From positions 868,001-932,000 of the forward strand of contig NZ_CP014750.1 in NCBI RefSeq assembly GCF_001592435.1: DNA of 64,000 nucleotides. The letters run 5' to 3'. The position numbers and the translations under genes are program-made. Shown piece after piece: positions 1-8,893 of the stretch. Under the pieces are notes generated by a model. It worked only from the letters and a program-made list of their open reading frames with translations, was not told where the DNA came from and did no database searches. The stretch is from Thermococcus peptonophilus. Lineage in GTDB: Archaea > Methanobacteriota_B > Thermococci > Thermococcales > Thermococcaceae. Every line of letters begins with the position of its first letter. Within the stretch, counting starts at the first letter, position 1.

Positions 1-79
1 CGAACTTCAGGGCGCTCTTCTTGGAGTAACCCCTGTTCAGGAGGTACTTTAAATCGCGGTAAGCATCGGGGAGAGACAT
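1..79 (-). CDS. DUF434-like protein, N-terminal fragment (cut by window edge)
   Basis: Twenty-six codons are visible from an ATG at 79, reading leftward off the window. The peptide begins MSLPDAYRDLKYLLNRGYSK and continues with a run ending SALKF. The arrangement DYR-x-LLNRGY-x-KKSAL resembles the start of archaeal DUF434 proteins, whose function is unknown to me. No strong ribosome binding site is visible, so the transcript may have a short leader. Only the N terminus is present, so the family call is tentative. Confidence 0.5.
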   Translation of the reverse strand, partial: MSLPDAYRDLKYLLNRGYSKKSALKF

Positions 80-111
80 GAGAAAGAATAAGGCAAGGAG
101 ATTAAAAGCCT

Positions 112-888
112 TTAGACGACTTTCTCGAATATCTCCCCGTCTGCCCCAGTGTGTATCCTGAGCCTGATCTTTCCGCTGAGGAGTGAGCTCTTGACCTTCT
201 TGGTCAGTATCTCGTCCACCTGGAAGATTCCCGCCGGGTGCTTCATCCAGATCTCAATGAGTATGGGCTCTTCCTCGTTCCCTTCCTTGATCTCAACCCT
301 CTTTATAGCCAGCGCCGAAACGGCGTGGATGTCCACCTTGTCCTTCTTGTGGACGAGCCTGCTCCTTCCTGCCTCCATGTCACAGCCGTCCGCTATCGTT
401 ACCAGAGAGCCCTCTATGGTCGTGCACGGCACGTGCTCGTCGTGAGTGTAGATGGCGTTGAGAGTGAGGGCCTTGAGGAGAAGCGGATCGCGATTTTCAA
501 ACTCGGACACGAGCTTTTCTATTATCGGCTCAGCCAAGAAGACGCTGAACTGGTAGTGGGGAGTTCTGTGTATCATGTTTCCAATGTCGTGGAAAAGTGC
601 GCCGAAGGCAACGATGAACTTGCTCCAGCGGAAGGGCTTTCCGAGCTTTTCGGCTGTAGTCTGGATGCCGAACTTCTTGATTATCCTGAGGAGCTCAAGT
701 GCCCTCCTCGTCGTCAGGAGGACGTGAATTGGCCCATGGTCGTTGAAGTTGTAGACATTGAGGACTATGTAGTTTGTAGTATCGAAGTAGTAATGGTACT
801 CTCTAAAGGCTCTCTCGTACATTTCAAAGAGCTCCTCATCGTCCATGAGCTCACGGATCTCATTCAAAAGTCCCTCTTCGGTGTACAT
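112..888 (-). CDS. HD-domain phosphohydrolase family protein
   Basis: The 258-residue protein carries HD-superfamily metal ligands: His51 or His55 near the N terminus, the doublet His100-Asp101 in HDIGN, His149 in THDEH, and Asp167/Asp170 in ADGCD. HD proteins hydrolyse phosphoesters, often of nucleotides. The substrate cannot be read from the sequence. The C-terminal third looks like a small accessory domain. The ATG at 888 follows GGAGGTGAGA and is preferred over an in-frame codon 41 residues upstream. It lies downstream of the PIN nuclease gene on the same strand, about 120 bases away, so co-transcription is possible but not certain. Confidence 0.8.
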   Translation of the reverse strand: MYTEEGLLNEIRELMDDEELFEMYERAFREYHYYFDTTNYIVLNVYNFNDHGPIHVLLTTRRALELLRIIKKFGIQTTAEKLGKPFRWSKFIVAFGALFHDIGNMIHRTPHYQFSVFLAEPIIEKLVSEFENRDPLLLKALTLNAIYTHDEHVPCTTIEGSLVTIADGCDMEAGRSRLVHKKDKVDIHAVSALAIKRVEIKEGNEEEPILIEIWMKHPAGIFQVDEILTKKVKSSLLSGKIRLRIHTGADGEIFEKVV

Positions 889-1007
889 TTTCTCACCTCC
901 CATTCTCGGAACTGGAGAAGGTTCGGTTTTAAGGGTTTTGAACGGTGAAGTGAATAAAATGAGCCGTTGATTGGGGTTGAATAGGCACTGGAATTCAAAA
1001 ACGCCCT

Positions 1008-1430
1008 TCACTCAAGCATTCCTTCAAGCTCCAGAATCTTCTTCGAGCGAAGATAGACGACGGGAACGCCCCTTTCGCGGAGCCTCTTCTTAAGCCCCTT
1101 GTCGTTCGTGCAGACGATTACGCGCTCGTTCTCCACCGCGAAGTTGAATATCTGGTCGTCTATGGGCTTTTCCCCAAAGCGGCCAATCTCAACGGTCTCG
1201 AACCGCTCCACCAGCTTCTTCGCCATCCTGACGGCCATCAGGTCTCTTCCACGGGACTTCCCTTCTATGACGTTCAGCTCATCAAGGACGACGTTTGGAA
1301 CCACTACCCTGAACTTAACGTCAAGGATTCGGTGGAGTTCACTAATTATATCGACGCCGAACTGACCCGGAACGAGGAGGAAGTTCGTGTCCGGAACGAC
1401 CAGCCACTCTCTCCTCCGGCTTTCGCTCAT
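1008..1430 (-). CDS. PIN-domain nuclease (FCF1/VapC-like)
   Basis: The 140-residue protein is a single PIN domain with all four acidic positions visible: PDTNFLL near the N terminus, LDEL in the middle, DDQIF, and CTNDKGLK near the C terminus. PIN domains are Mg-dependent ribonucleases. There is no adjacent antitoxin gene. It sits about 40 bases downstream of aIF2-gamma on the same strand, which fits a housekeeping RNA-processing role (FCF1/Utp24-like) better than a toxin. That role is inference. The ATG at 1430 has GGTGG at good spacing; a GTG three codons upstream overlaps that ribosome binding site and is rejected. Confidence 0.8.
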   Translation of the reverse strand: MSESRRREWLVVPDTNFLLVPGQFGVDIISELHRILDVKFRVVVPNVVLDELNVIEGKSRGRDLMAVRMAKKLVERFETVEIGRFGEKPIDDQIFNFAVENERVIVCTNDKGLKKRLRERGVPVVYLRSKKILELEGMLE

Positions 1431-1472
1431 AAGAACCACCAGGACTTCAAAATTGAAATTTAGAGAGAAGAG

Positions 1473-2705
1473 TCACTCCCTTATAAAGCCGTAGCCGATG
1501 AGCCTCCACCTGCTCCCGACCTGCCTGCTGATGGCAACCCTATCGCCGACCTCGGCGCAGACCGGTATCTGGAGCTTGAGCTCCACGGTGTCCTTTCCAA
1601 GGCCGGTTACGAGACCCATCGTCCTCGCTGTCCCGACGTTGAGCAGGAGGACTTCCCTCCTCTTTATCGGCTCGACCTTGAGCTCCTCCTCGGTTCCAAC
1701 GACGCGCTCAAGCAGGTGAACTTCGAGTGTAAGTTCGTCCCAGACGGGCGGGAGCTGTCCCGGCTTTCCGACGACGTTTCCGGCCATCAGGTCGCCCTTG
1801 GTGAGGTAGGGGTCGAGCTTGGTTCCAACACCAACAAGACCGCCCGGATAGGCCTCTTCAACGAACCTACCGCCTGCCTGGAGAGACACTATCTCGGTCG
1901 TTATCGGCTCATACTTTATCCTGCCGTGCTCCTCGTACGGCACTCCAGGTCTTATCTCGATCTCGTCCCCAACTTTCAGCTTGCCCTGGACTATTGAACC
2001 GCCGATGACGCCGCCGACGAGCTTCTCCGGCGGTGTTCCGGGCTTGTTCACGTCGAAGCTCCTAAGAACGAGCATCTTGGGCGGCTTGTTCGGGTCGCGC
2101 TCTGGAGTCGGTATGAACTCCTCTATCGCCGCGAGAAGTACATCGACGTTCGCACCGTGTAAAGCTGAAATCGGAATTATCGGAGCATTCTCAGCCACTG
2201 TTCCCTTCACGAACTCTCTGATCTCCTGGTAGCGCTCCATGACCTTCTCTCTGTCCACAAGCTCGATCTTGTTGAGGGCTATGACTATGTTCCTGTTGCC
2301 GACTATCTGCAGGGCCATCAGGTGCTCCCTCGTCTGGGGCATTACTCCCTCGTTGGCTGCTATGACCAGAACCGCGCCGTCCATGAGGGAAGCCCCTGCC
2401 AGCATGGTCGTCATCAGCGCCTCATGGCCTGGAGCGTCTATGAACGAAACCCTTCTCTCGAACTCGGTCTCGTGGCCGCAGTACGGACAGATCGGGGAAG
2501 TTGAATACCTTCCGCAGTTCGGACACTTTCTTATCTCGGCATCGGCAAAGCCTATCTTGATCGTAATACCCCTTCTCAGCTCCTCGCTGTGTGTATCTGT
2601 CCAGATTCCTGTTAGGGCCTTCGTGAGTGTTGTCTTACCGTGATCAACGTGACCGACCATGCCAATGTTAACCTCAGCCTGTCTGAACTCCTTCTTCTTC
2701 GCCAT
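1473..2705 (-). CDS. eif2g: Translation initiation factor aIF2 subunit gamma
   Basis: The 410-residue GTPase is the core of archaeal IF2, which brings initiator Met-tRNA to the small ribosomal subunit. The G1 loop GHVDHGKT lies at residues 18-25, the switch-2 motif DAPGHE near residue 90 and NKIE near residue 150. A zinc knuckle with Cys61, Cys64, Cys73 and Cys76 is inserted in the G domain, as in the family. Two beta-barrel domains follow. The length is normal. The ATG at 2705 follows GAGGTGAGAG. It is 85 bases downstream of the S6e gene, giving a likely S6e, aIF2-gamma, PIN operon, an arrangement common in archaea. Confidence 0.97.
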   Translation of the reverse strand: MAKKKEFRQAEVNIGMVGHVDHGKTTLTKALTGIWTDTHSEELRRGITIKIGFADAEIRKCPNCGRYSTSPICPYCGHETEFERRVSFIDAPGHEALMTTMLAGASLMDGAVLVIAANEGVMPQTREHLMALQIVGNRNIVIALNKIELVDREKVMERYQEIREFVKGTVAENAPIIPISALHGANVDVLLAAIEEFIPTPERDPNKPPKMLVLRSFDVNKPGTPPEKLVGGVIGGSIVQGKLKVGDEIEIRPGVPYEEHGRIKYEPITTEIVSLQAGGRFVEEAYPGGLVGVGTKLDPYLTKGDLMAGNVVGKPGQLPPVWDELTLEVHLLERVVGTEEELKVEPIKRREVLLLNVGTARTMGLVTGLGKDTVELKLQIPVCAEVGDRVAISRQVGSRWRLIGYGFIRE

Positions 2706-2790
2706 CTCTCTCACCTCTAATGAGTAGAAAAGACGGGCGCTTATTAAGGTTTCTTAGAAAGAGGTTTTGGAGAGAGGGGATAATTTCCCC

Positions 2791-3168
2791 TCAGAACACT
2801 ATCTTCATATTCACCTGAACGATGTTCGGGCTTATGGTGTTGCCGTGGACGGTCTTCTTCCTCCTCTCGCCCCTCTCCCTTGGCCTGAAGCCGGGGCCGC
2901 GTGAGAGGAGAATCTTAACCCTCCTCGGGCCGTGGACGTCGGGCCTCATGGGGAAGCCGTCCTTGTCAGTTCCTCCGGTGATCTTGAGCTTGGCGTCGGC
3001 CGGAATCTCCTCACCGAATATCTCGGAGAGGTTGAGGCCGAGCTCGCTCGCCGGGATCTCCTCGCCTATTCTCTTTCCAATAAGCCTGTCAGCCTCTGGG
3101 CCGCTTATCTCAACCTGCTTCGCAACTCCGTTCTTCGGGTTCGATATAACCAGCTTAAATGTCGCCAT
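2791..3168 (-). CDS. rps6e: Ribosomal protein S6e
   Basis: The 125-residue protein matches archaeal S6e across its length, including the basic stretch [20 protein letters not shown] and the glycine- and arginine-rich segment that follows ([14 protein letters not shown]). It is a small-subunit ribosomal protein. The ATG at 3168 has GAGGTGGGAGGA immediately upstream and is chosen over an in-frame alternative five codons earlier that overlaps this site. It is the first gene of the minus-strand run S6e, aIF2-gamma, PIN, and is divergent from Sec61-beta with about 130 bases between them. Confidence 0.96.
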   Translation of the reverse strand: MATFKLVISNPKNGVAKQVEISGPEADRLIGKRIGEEIPASELGLNLSEIFGEEIPADAKLKITGGTDKDGFPMRPDVHGPRRVKILLSRGPGFRPRERGERRKKTVHGNTISPNIVQVNMKIVF

Positions 3169-3299
3169 TCCTCCCACCTCCATTCATCAGCGGGATTCAT
3201 TGGGGTACCCCTTACCCGGCCTCTCTTAAGCGGTGCATTTAAAAACCTTATCGTGAAGTTTAAATAAACCAACTGAAGAACTGGAGAAGGTGAGAAAAC

Positions 3300-3470
3300 A
3301 TGGCAAAGGAAAAGACCACTCTCCCCCCAACCGGTGCCGGTTTGATGAGGTTCTTTGACGAGGACACCAGGGCAGTCAAGGTCAGCCCGAAGGGTGTTAT
3401 AGCCCTGACGCTCCTGCTGGTTGCCTTTGAGTTCATACTCCACATGTTCGGCTCAAGCATATTCGGCTAA
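3300..3470 (+). CDS. Preprotein translocase subunit Sec61-beta (SecG)
   Basis: This short gene encodes 56 residues, beginning MAKEKTTLPPTGAGLMRFFD and ending FGSSIFG. The Thr/Pro/Gly-rich cytosolic N terminus followed by a single membrane segment (about residues 33-52, VIALTLLLVAFEFILHMF) is the standard archaeal Sec61-beta layout, and the length is usual. It is the small non-essential subunit of the SecYE translocon. AGGTGA lies just before the ATG. Its stop codon overlaps by 4 bases the stop of the convergent PRC-barrel gene. Confidence 0.93.
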   Translation: MAKEKTTLPPTGAGLMRFFDEDTRAVKVSPKGVIALTLLLVAFEFILHMFGSSIFG

Positions 3471-4120
3471 AGGAAGCTCGTTTTCTTTAATCCCCTTGCG
3501 TTCAGCTCCTCGTCTATTATTCCCCTAACTACTTCCTCAAGCTGTTTCTCGACCAGCGCCTCCACGGTGCTCTTTATCCTGTCAATATCTCCCCTCATGC
3601 CCTCGAGGAGCCTTATGTAGTCCCTCGCCATCTCAAGCTGTCCTTCCTGCCTTATCAGCTGCTCCTTGAGGTTCTCGAAGTCCTCCTTCATGAGCTGGTA
3701 CTTCCTCAGCTCGCGCTGGAGCTCCTCAAGCTCCCTCTTGAGGTGGTAGTTCTCCTCCTTCAGCTCCTCAATCAGCTTTTCCTTGGCCTCAAGCTCTGAA
3801 ACGAGGTTGTTGTACTCCTCCGCTATCTGGTGAAGCCTCTCTATCTCGCGGAGCGGCGGGACTTTACCGTTTCCAAGTATGATGACGTGGGGACCGACGT
3901 TTACAATATCGTCCGGGTTTATCTTGAGCTTCCTCTCGCTGGTGAAAACACTCTGCCCGCTTCCGAGGTTCTCCACTTCTTTCATCTTCAGGATGAAGTA
4001 GAACTGGTTTCCCTCAACCTCAACGTTGATGTCGGTAACATAACCGAGTATCTTTCCTTCGGTAAGGGAGATTACAAACTTGTTGATGAGCTGGTTTGCC
4101 TTGGCATCTCCTTCCACCAT
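3467..4120 (-). CDS. PRC-barrel and coiled-coil protein
   Basis: The 217-residue protein has an N-terminal beta-rich module (about residues 10-75, with GKILGYVTDINVEVEGNQF) that reads as a PRC-barrel. A long heptad-rich coiled coil (about 85-190) and a short C-terminal helix follow. PRC-barrel plus coiled coil is the layout of crenarchaeal CdvA, and stand-alone PRC proteins act with FtsZ in haloarchaea. A cell-division or scaffold role is therefore possible but is only inference. There are no membrane segments. The ATG at 4120 follows GGTGTT. It is divergent from engB and overlaps the end of the Sec61-beta gene tail to tail. Confidence 0.75.
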   Translation of the reverse strand: MVEGDAKANQLINKFVISLTEGKILGYVTDINVEVEGNQFYFILKMKEVENLGSGQSVFTSERKLKINPDDIVNVGPHVIILGNGKVPPLREIERLHQIAEEYNNLVSELEAKEKLIEELKEENYHLKRELEELQRELRKYQLMKEDFENLKEQLIRQEGQLEMARDYIRLLEGMRGDIDRIKSTVEALVEKQLEEVVRGIIDEELNARGLKKTSFL

Positions 4121-4213
4121 AACACCACCGCAGTTTTTACGTCCAACTTCTACTTAACCTTTCCGCCAAAGTTTATAAGCGACCCTGAGTTCAAGAACGC
4201 CGGTGGTGGAACG

Positions 4214-4765
4214 ATGATAATATTCGCGGGGCGCTCAAACGTTGGAAAGAGCACTCTGATATTCCAGCTCACTGGAAAAAAAGTCAGGAGAGGAAAGCGC
4301 CCCGGTGTCACTCGAAGACCCGTTGAGATTGAATGGCGCGGGAAAAAGGTAGTGGACCTTCCCGGCTTCGGCTTTATGAGCGGCCTGCCAAGAGAAGTCC
4401 AGGAGAGGATAAAGGACGAGATAGTGCACTTCATCGAGGACAACGCAGATAGAATAGAACTGGCCGTTCTGGTCGTTGACGGAAAGGCCGCTCCCGAAAT
4501 CATCGACCGCTGGGAGAAGCGCGGTGAGATACCGATTGATGTAGAGTTCTACCAGTTCCTCCGCGAGCTCGAGATACCGACAATCGTTGCGGTGAACAAG
4601 ATAGACAAGGTGAAGAACGTTGGAGCCGTCATAAACTTCCTGGCCGAAAAGTTTGGCGTTCCCTACAGCGAGGTCAATAAGACGTTCGTCCCGATCTCCG
4701 CAAAGTTTGGAAAGAACCTTGACGCCCTCAAGACCCTGATGGAGAAGAAAAGGAGAAAATCATAG
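4214..4765 (+). CDS. engB: GTP-binding protein EngB
   Basis: The 183-residue TRAFAC-class GTPase has GRSNVGKS at residues 6-13, DLPGFGF as G3, NKID as G4 and SAKFG as G5. In bacteria the EngB/YihA family assists large-subunit ribosome assembly, and archaeal members are presumed similar. The frame stays open far upstream, but the ATG at 4214 has GGTGGTGG just before it and starts the first beta strand directly, as in archaeal homologues. The gene ends in a 6-base convergent overlap with the downstream regulator gene. Confidence 0.93.
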   Translation: MIIFAGRSNVGKSTLIFQLTGKKVRRGKRPGVTRRPVEIEWRGKKVVDLPGFGFMSGLPREVQERIKDEIVHFIEDNADRIELAVLVVDGKAAPEIIDRWEKRGEIPIDVEFYQFLRELEIPTIVAVNKIDKVKNVGAVINFLAEKFGVPYSEVNKTFVPISAKFGKNLDALKTLMEKKRRKS

Positions 4766-5224
4766 CGTCTCGAGGACGAGGTGCGTGTTCGTCTCTTTTA
4801 CGCCGTCCAGCGACGCTATCTCCTCTAAAATTTCGTCCAGCCTGCCCTTATCGGCTTCGATGATCAGGTCTATGTCCCCTGTAACGCGGTATATCTTCTT
4901 CAGGTTCAGCTTCCTTATGGCGTCGTAGACCTGCTTCCTCTTTGTCGGCTCGATTTTAACGAAGACAAAGACATCCCCTTTCTTCTCACCCAGGAGCTCA
5001 AGGGCTTTCTCGGTTAGGTCTATGAAGCCTCTGCCCGTCCTGATGTACCCGAGCTCCTTAAGCACCTTGAGGTGGTTGCTAAGTGCCTGCCTCGTTATTC
5101 CGAGCTCCTTTGAAAGCTCGTCCTGTGTCTTTTCAACGGTGTGGACTTCTATAGTCTTTCCTTCCTCGTAGAGCTTTCTCAAAAGCTTCAGCTGGCGTGG
5201 GGTCAGTGTGCCGCCTTCGTTCAT
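4760..5224 (-). CDS. Lrp/AsnC-like regulator with N-terminal winged helix
   Basis: The 154-residue protein starts with a helix-turn-helix (about residues 3-70; LTPRQLKLLRKLYEEG, then TQDELSKELGITRQALSNHL). The C-terminal part (about 80-150) reads as an Lrp-type ligand/oligomerisation domain (RVTGDIDLIIEADKG, ending LDGVKETNTHLVL). It is a DNA-binding transcription regulator with unknown targets. The helix-turn-helix half looks more like ArsR/MarR than classical AsnC. The ATG at 5224 has AGGTGATT upstream. It is divergent from the Clp1-type kinase gene. Confidence 0.85.
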   Translation of the reverse strand: MNEGGTLTPRQLKLLRKLYEEGKTIEVHTVEKTQDELSKELGITRQALSNHLKVLKELGYIRTGRGFIDLTEKALELLGEKKGDVFVFVKIEPTKRKQVYDAIRKLNLKKIYRVTGDIDLIIEADKGRLDEILEEIASLDGVKETNTHLVLETL

Positions 5225-5375
5225 TCTAATCACCTCTACTGAATTCCGCAAACTCAAAGTCGATAAATGTAAAGCATGATCTTTAGGTAATCATTGGAAC
5301 GGAAGTCAAACTTATAAGTTTTCCTGTTCATGGCAATGGCTCAACTTTTTTAACCTTCTGGGTGGATTTAAAACC

Positions 5376-6431
5376 ATGAACAAGGCCAGGTACACGCAGG
5401 ACGTCCCGGAGGATAGAATTGAACTCCTGAAGAGCATAGCGAGGCACGACAAGCCGTTTAAACTTATGGTAATCGGGGGTGTGGACAGCGGAAAGAGCAC
5501 CCTGATAACGTTTCTGGCAAACGAACTTCTGTCTCTGGGGTTTAAAGTGGCTGTCGTTGACTCAGACGTCGGCCAGAAGGGAGTTCTCCCGCCTGCGACA
5601 ATAACTCTTGCCATTCCCGAGGTTTCTTTCGAGAGCATGAGCGAGCTGGAGGGAGTGGCGCACTACTTCGTGGGAACAACCGCACCGGCGCAGTTTACAG
5701 GGGAAATGGCGGTAGGAGTAAAGAGAATGGTTGAGCTCGTCGAGAATGCTGTGGATGTGGTGCTAATTGATACGACGGGATTTGTTACCGGGTTGGGTGC
5801 TGAGATGAAGCGCCTTAAGGCAGAACTGGTGAGGCCTGACATAATTGCCGTCATCCACTCGGGAGAACTCTCAGGCCTGGTTAAGGCGCTAAAACCGTAC
5901 GGGGAGGTAGTTGAACTGGCCGTCAGCAAAACTGCGAGGAGATACCCTCTGGAAGAGAGGAGGAACCTGCGTGCTGAGAAATGGCGATACTACTTTAGGG
6001 ACTCCCAGCTTGTTGAGTTCAGCGTATCCGAGGTCGCTATAACCGGCACTTCCCTCTTCCATGGGATACACCTAAACGCTGATGAAAAGGAGCTTCTTGA
6101 GAGGACCTTTGGATGGCTGGTTGTGGCTGGCTGGAAGAACAAGGGCTACACCGTCGTTAAGGCGGACGTTGAAAGGTTTCCGCGCGCTCACTCAAGGGAG
6201 CTGAAGGCTATCGATTTTGAAAAGCTGAGCAACCTCCTCGTGGGCCTCATAGACGGTGAGGGCCTGTGTCTGGGAGCTGGCATCCTCAAGTGGGTCAACT
6301 TCAGTGAGGGAATGCTCCAGATTCTAACCCCCGTGAGAGACCTCTCCGGAGTCAGGGAAATCCGCTTTGGACGCATACGGGTCACTGAGGAAGGAGAGGA
6401 GCTGGGCCTGTTGCGGCGTGATGAACTTTAG
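5376..6431 (+). CDS. Polyribonucleotide 5'-hydroxyl-kinase (Clp1 family)
   Basis: The 351-residue protein has a Walker A motif GGVDSGKST at residues 34-42, VDSDVGQKG at strand 2 and LIDTTGFVTG as Walker B. These match archaeal Clp1/Grc3 RNA kinases, such as the characterised P. horikoshii enzyme, which phosphorylate 5'-OH RNA ends during tRNA and RNA processing. The C-terminal region is beta-rich. The ATG lies at the end of an AT-rich leader with no clear ribosome binding site. It is followed 44 bases later by the UbiA gene, so the two may share a transcript. Confidence 0.9.
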   Translation: MNKARYTQDVPEDRIELLKSIARHDKPFKLMVIGGVDSGKSTLITFLANELLSLGFKVAVVDSDVGQKGVLPPATITLAIPEVSFESMSELEGVAHYFVGTTAPAQFTGEMAVGVKRMVELVENAVDVVLIDTTGFVTGLGAEMKRLKAELVRPDIIAVIHSGELSGLVKALKPYGEVVELAVSKTARRYPLEERRNLRAEKWRYYFRDSQLVEFSVSEVAITGTSLFHGIHLNADEKELLERTFGWLVVAGWKNKGYTVVKADVERFPRAHSRELKAIDFEKLSNLLVGLIDGEGLCLGAGILKWVNFSEGMLQILTPVRDLSGVREIRFGRIRVTEEGEELGLLRRDEL

Positions 6432-6475
6432 CAAACCTTTAAAAAGCTCCGCCAGAATTTAGTTAGGTGTGCCTA

Positions 6476-7309
6476 ATGGAACTCAGGGCCTTCATCGAGA
6501 TCACGAGACCCCACAACTGTGCCTTAGCAGGGATAGTGGGTGTCTTAGGCTCGGTAGTGGCCGCTGGGGGAGTTCCCGGGTTAAAAACTGCCCTCCTCGT
6601 GTTCTTGGTGGTTTTCCTTGGGTGTGCCGGCGGGAACACGATAAACGACTACTTTGACTACGAGATAGATAAAATAAACAGGCCTGAGAGACCCCTCCCG
6701 AGGGGGGCCATTAGCAGGGAAACGGCCTTCTGGTACTCGATCGCTCTCTTCGCGGTGGGTATCGTCCTCGCGTGGTTCATAAACATCTGGGACTTCCTGC
6801 TGGCAATAGTTGCCTACGTGATCATGTTCCTCTACGCCTGGAAGCTTAAGCCCTTACCATTTATTGGGAACATCGCTGTTGCGTCCCTAACGGGTGCAAC
6901 TCCCCTTTACGGTGCAATAGCGGTCGGTGAGATTGGCCTCGCGGGAACGCTCGCCCTCTGTGCCTTCCTCGTTAACGTCGCGAGGGAGGTCATAAAGGAC
7001 ATAGAAGACATGGAAGGGGACATGGCAAAAGGCGCTAGGACCCTTCCCATATTAATAGGAAGAAAAAGGGCTGCCTACGTCGGCGCGCTGTTCGCAATTC
7101 TAACGGTGGTTGCCTCCTTCTTGCCCGTTAAGGCTGGCATAGGCCTCGGCTATCTCTCCATGCTCCCTGTGGATGTTATAATACTCTACTCGGCGCTCCT
7201 CATCTTGAAATCTCAGGATAGGGAAACAGCTCACCGTGCCCAGATACTCCTCAAGGTGAGCGTGTTCATGGCTGTAGTCGCTTTCCTTATAGCTTCGCTC
7301 GTGAGGTGA
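6476..7309 (+). CDS. Digeranylgeranylglyceryl phosphate synthase (UbiA family)
   Basis: The 277-residue integral membrane prenyltransferase has about eight hydrophobic segments and both aspartate motifs of the UbiA family, NDYFDYEID (about residues 60-68) and DIEDMEGD (about 180-187). In archaea this clade transfers the second geranylgeranyl chain to geranylgeranylglyceryl phosphate in ether-lipid synthesis. The N terminus (ELRAFIEITRPHN) is typical. The ATG at 6476 follows AGGTGTG. Its TGA overlaps the ribosome binding site of the next gene, which suggests translational coupling. Confidence 0.9.
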   Translation: MELRAFIEITRPHNCALAGIVGVLGSVVAAGGVPGLKTALLVFLVVFLGCAGGNTINDYFDYEIDKINRPERPLPRGAISRETAFWYSIALFAVGIVLAWFINIWDFLLAIVAYVIMFLYAWKLKPLPFIGNIAVASLTGATPLYGAIAVGEIGLAGTLALCAFLVNVAREVIKDIEDMEGDMAKGARTLPILIGRKRAAYVGALFAILTVVASFLPVKAGIGLGYLSMLPVDVIILYSALLILKSQDRETAHRAQILLKVSVFMAVVAFLIASLVR

Positions 7310-7314
7310 TGGGT

Positions 7315-7695
7315 ATGAAGTTTGAGAAAGAACTGATTAGAGAGCTTGAGAAGGACGAACTCTGGACTGTCATAACGTTCAAAACACCGTACGGTCCCGG
7401 AACGACGATGGAAAAGCTTGCCCAGGTCGTTGAAAAGGCCGGATGGAGAATAACCTTCAAGGCCAACTGGTGGACGGCGGATATACCCTACGGCCTCGTT
7501 AGGATAGACATGAGAAAAGGGAACAGGGAGAAGATTCTCCTCGGGAAGTGGATACTAGGCGAGAAGTGCGAGCTCATAAAGCTTGAAAGCCTCGACCTTG
7601 AGCGCGGGAAGGACGAGTTCTTCAGGATGGTTGACAGCATAACCTCAACGCTCATCCACGACCCAGTCATCAGGACGATGAGAGAGCAGTATTGA
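7315..7695 (+). CDS. Conserved hypothetical protein, 126 residues
   Basis: I do not recognise the family. The protein is soluble, alternating helix and strand, with tryptophans in a KANWWTADIPYGLVRIDMR segment. There are no metal-ligand clusters, signal peptide or membrane segments. It starts 5 bases after the UbiA stop, with GAGGTGAT as a shared ribosome binding site, so it is translationally coupled to the lipid prenyltransferase. An accessory role is conceivable but not shown. The ATG at 7309 is an alternative start two codons earlier. Confidence 0.75.
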   Translation: MKFEKELIRELEKDELWTVITFKTPYGPGTTMEKLAQVVEKAGWRITFKANWWTADIPYGLVRIDMRKGNREKILLGKWILGEKCELIKLESLDLERGKDEFFRMVDSITSTLIHDPVIRTMREQY

Positions 7696-7708
7696 AAAGT
7701 AAAAAAGA

Positions 7709-8509
7709 TCAAAGCGGCTCGTAGAAGCCTATCTCCGGCTCGTAGATCTCGCCCTCAGCGAGTAGTTGCGCTATTGCCTCTTCTATTATTTCCTCGTCGA
7801 ACTCCGAGGACAGCTTCTTTACGATGAATTTGTGGGACAGGGCCTTGCCCTTCTCCCTCAGGAGGTTTATGATGGCCTCTTTGGCCTTCTCGACTTCGGG
7901 ATTCTCTGGGCTTTTCTCTTCTTCGGCTTCATCCTCGAACAGCTCTTCCTCGAGGGTCCGCTGCTCAAGCATAAGGGTGTACAGTTCGTCTATTGTCTGG
8001 AGGAGCTCCTCGCTAACCCCCTTGTTCTTGGCTATGACCTTGGCCTTGGCAGTGATTCCATAGCGGTCGTAGATCTCGAAGGCTATCTTGGCCTTCTCCG
8101 CGTGCTCAACCTTCTCCTTGAGGGTCTCAAAGCGGTGGAGTATCCAGAAGTTGGGGCTGACCTTGGCGACTCCTTCAACGAGTATCTGCTTATCGTCGCG
8201 CCATTCGGCGACCTTTCCGATGATCTGAACCAAATTACCCTTCTTCACAAGCCTTATGAAGCGCGTATCATCGCGGAAGCCGAGAACCCATATCGTTCCC
8301 GTTCCATCATCAATCTGGAACTTTCCGTAAGTCTCATCGTCGCTTATGACGGGTTCCCTTACGACGGTGGCGACAACCTTGACACGGTAGACCTTTCTCG
8401 CGTCCTTGGTTATGAGATAGTTCGGCTCGAAGTCGCCGTCGCTCCTGACGTAGTAGCCTTCAAGGATGTCCCTGATGTAGACCCTGCTCGCTGGTAGGCG
8501 CTTCTTCAT
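7709..8509 (-). CDS. rpa32: Replication protein A subunit RPA32
   Basis: The 266-residue protein has an OB fold in the N-terminal half (about residues 45-125, including GKFQIDDGTGTIWVLGFRDD). An acidic linker (EEELFEDEAEEEKSPE) and a C-terminal winged helix (about 205-266) follow. This is the layout of the 32-kDa subunit of the Pyrococcus/Thermococcus RPA heterotrimer, which coats single-stranded DNA in replication and repair. Its start overlaps the rpa14 stop by 4 bases (ATGA). It is the last gene of the RPA operon. Confidence 0.95.
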   Translation of the reverse strand: MKKRLPASRVYIRDILEGYYVRSDGDFEPNYLITKDARKVYRVKVVATVVREPVISDDETYGKFQIDDGTGTIWVLGFRDDTRFIRLVKKGNLVQIIGKVAEWRDDKQILVEGVAKVSPNFWILHRFETLKEKVEHAEKAKIAFEIYDRYGITAKAKVIAKNKGVSEELLQTIDELYTLMLEQRTLEEELFEDEAEEEKSPENPEVEKAKEAIINLLREKGKALSHKFIVKKLSSEFDEEIIEEAIAQLLAEGEIYEPEIGFYEPL

Positions 8510-8883
8510 TCCTCACCACCTCCAAAAAACTCTATTACTCCCTCAACCTTTGGAAGGATCTTTTTCTCAAGCTCCCTGACCTCTTCAAGGGCTTCTAGAT
8601 CTGCATCGCCGAAGTCCTGAACGACCTCGCCGAAGATGTGGATGCCTTCCTCCTCTCTAATGACCCTTCCGATGACCCTGACTATCTGGCCGTTCTCCGG
8701 AAGGACGTTCTCCTCGCTCTCGACGAGGATTACTCCCGTGCCGTCGTCCAGCCAGAAGGTGTAGTCCATCTTGTCGACCTTGAAGGCCTTCCCAATGAGC
8801 GAGACGCGGGTGTCGTCTTCTTTTATCTCGGCTATCTTCCTCTCAACTGCGGGCTTTCTCCTTCTAAACCTCGTTTCCTCCAT
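8506..8883 (-). CDS. rpa14: Replication protein A subunit RPA14
   Basis: The 125-residue protein has a single OB fold (about residues 20-95, with FWLDDGTGVILVESEENVLP) followed by one long C-terminal helix used for trimerisation in RPA14 homologues. It is the middle gene of rpa41-rpa14-rpa32. The ATG at 8883 has GAGGTGGTTG upstream. In-frame codons further upstream overlap the end of rpa41 and are rejected. Confidence 0.95.
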   Translation of the reverse strand: MEETRFRRRKPAVERKIAEIKEDDTRVSLIGKAFKVDKMDYTFWLDDGTGVILVESEENVLPENGQIVRVIGRVIREEEGIHIFGEVVQDFGDADLEALEEVRELEKKILPKVEGVIEFFGGGEE

Positions 8884-8893
8884 TTCAACCACC

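Noticed and set aside
238-948. A 236-codon open frame antisense to the HD-domain gene
   Set aside because: The HD motifs, ribosome binding site and start all support the minus strand; the antisense frame has no recognisable features.
1008-1430. The PIN protein after aIF2-gamma as a VapC toxin
   Set aside because: No antitoxin gene is adjacent and the conserved translation-operon context points to an RNA-processing role.
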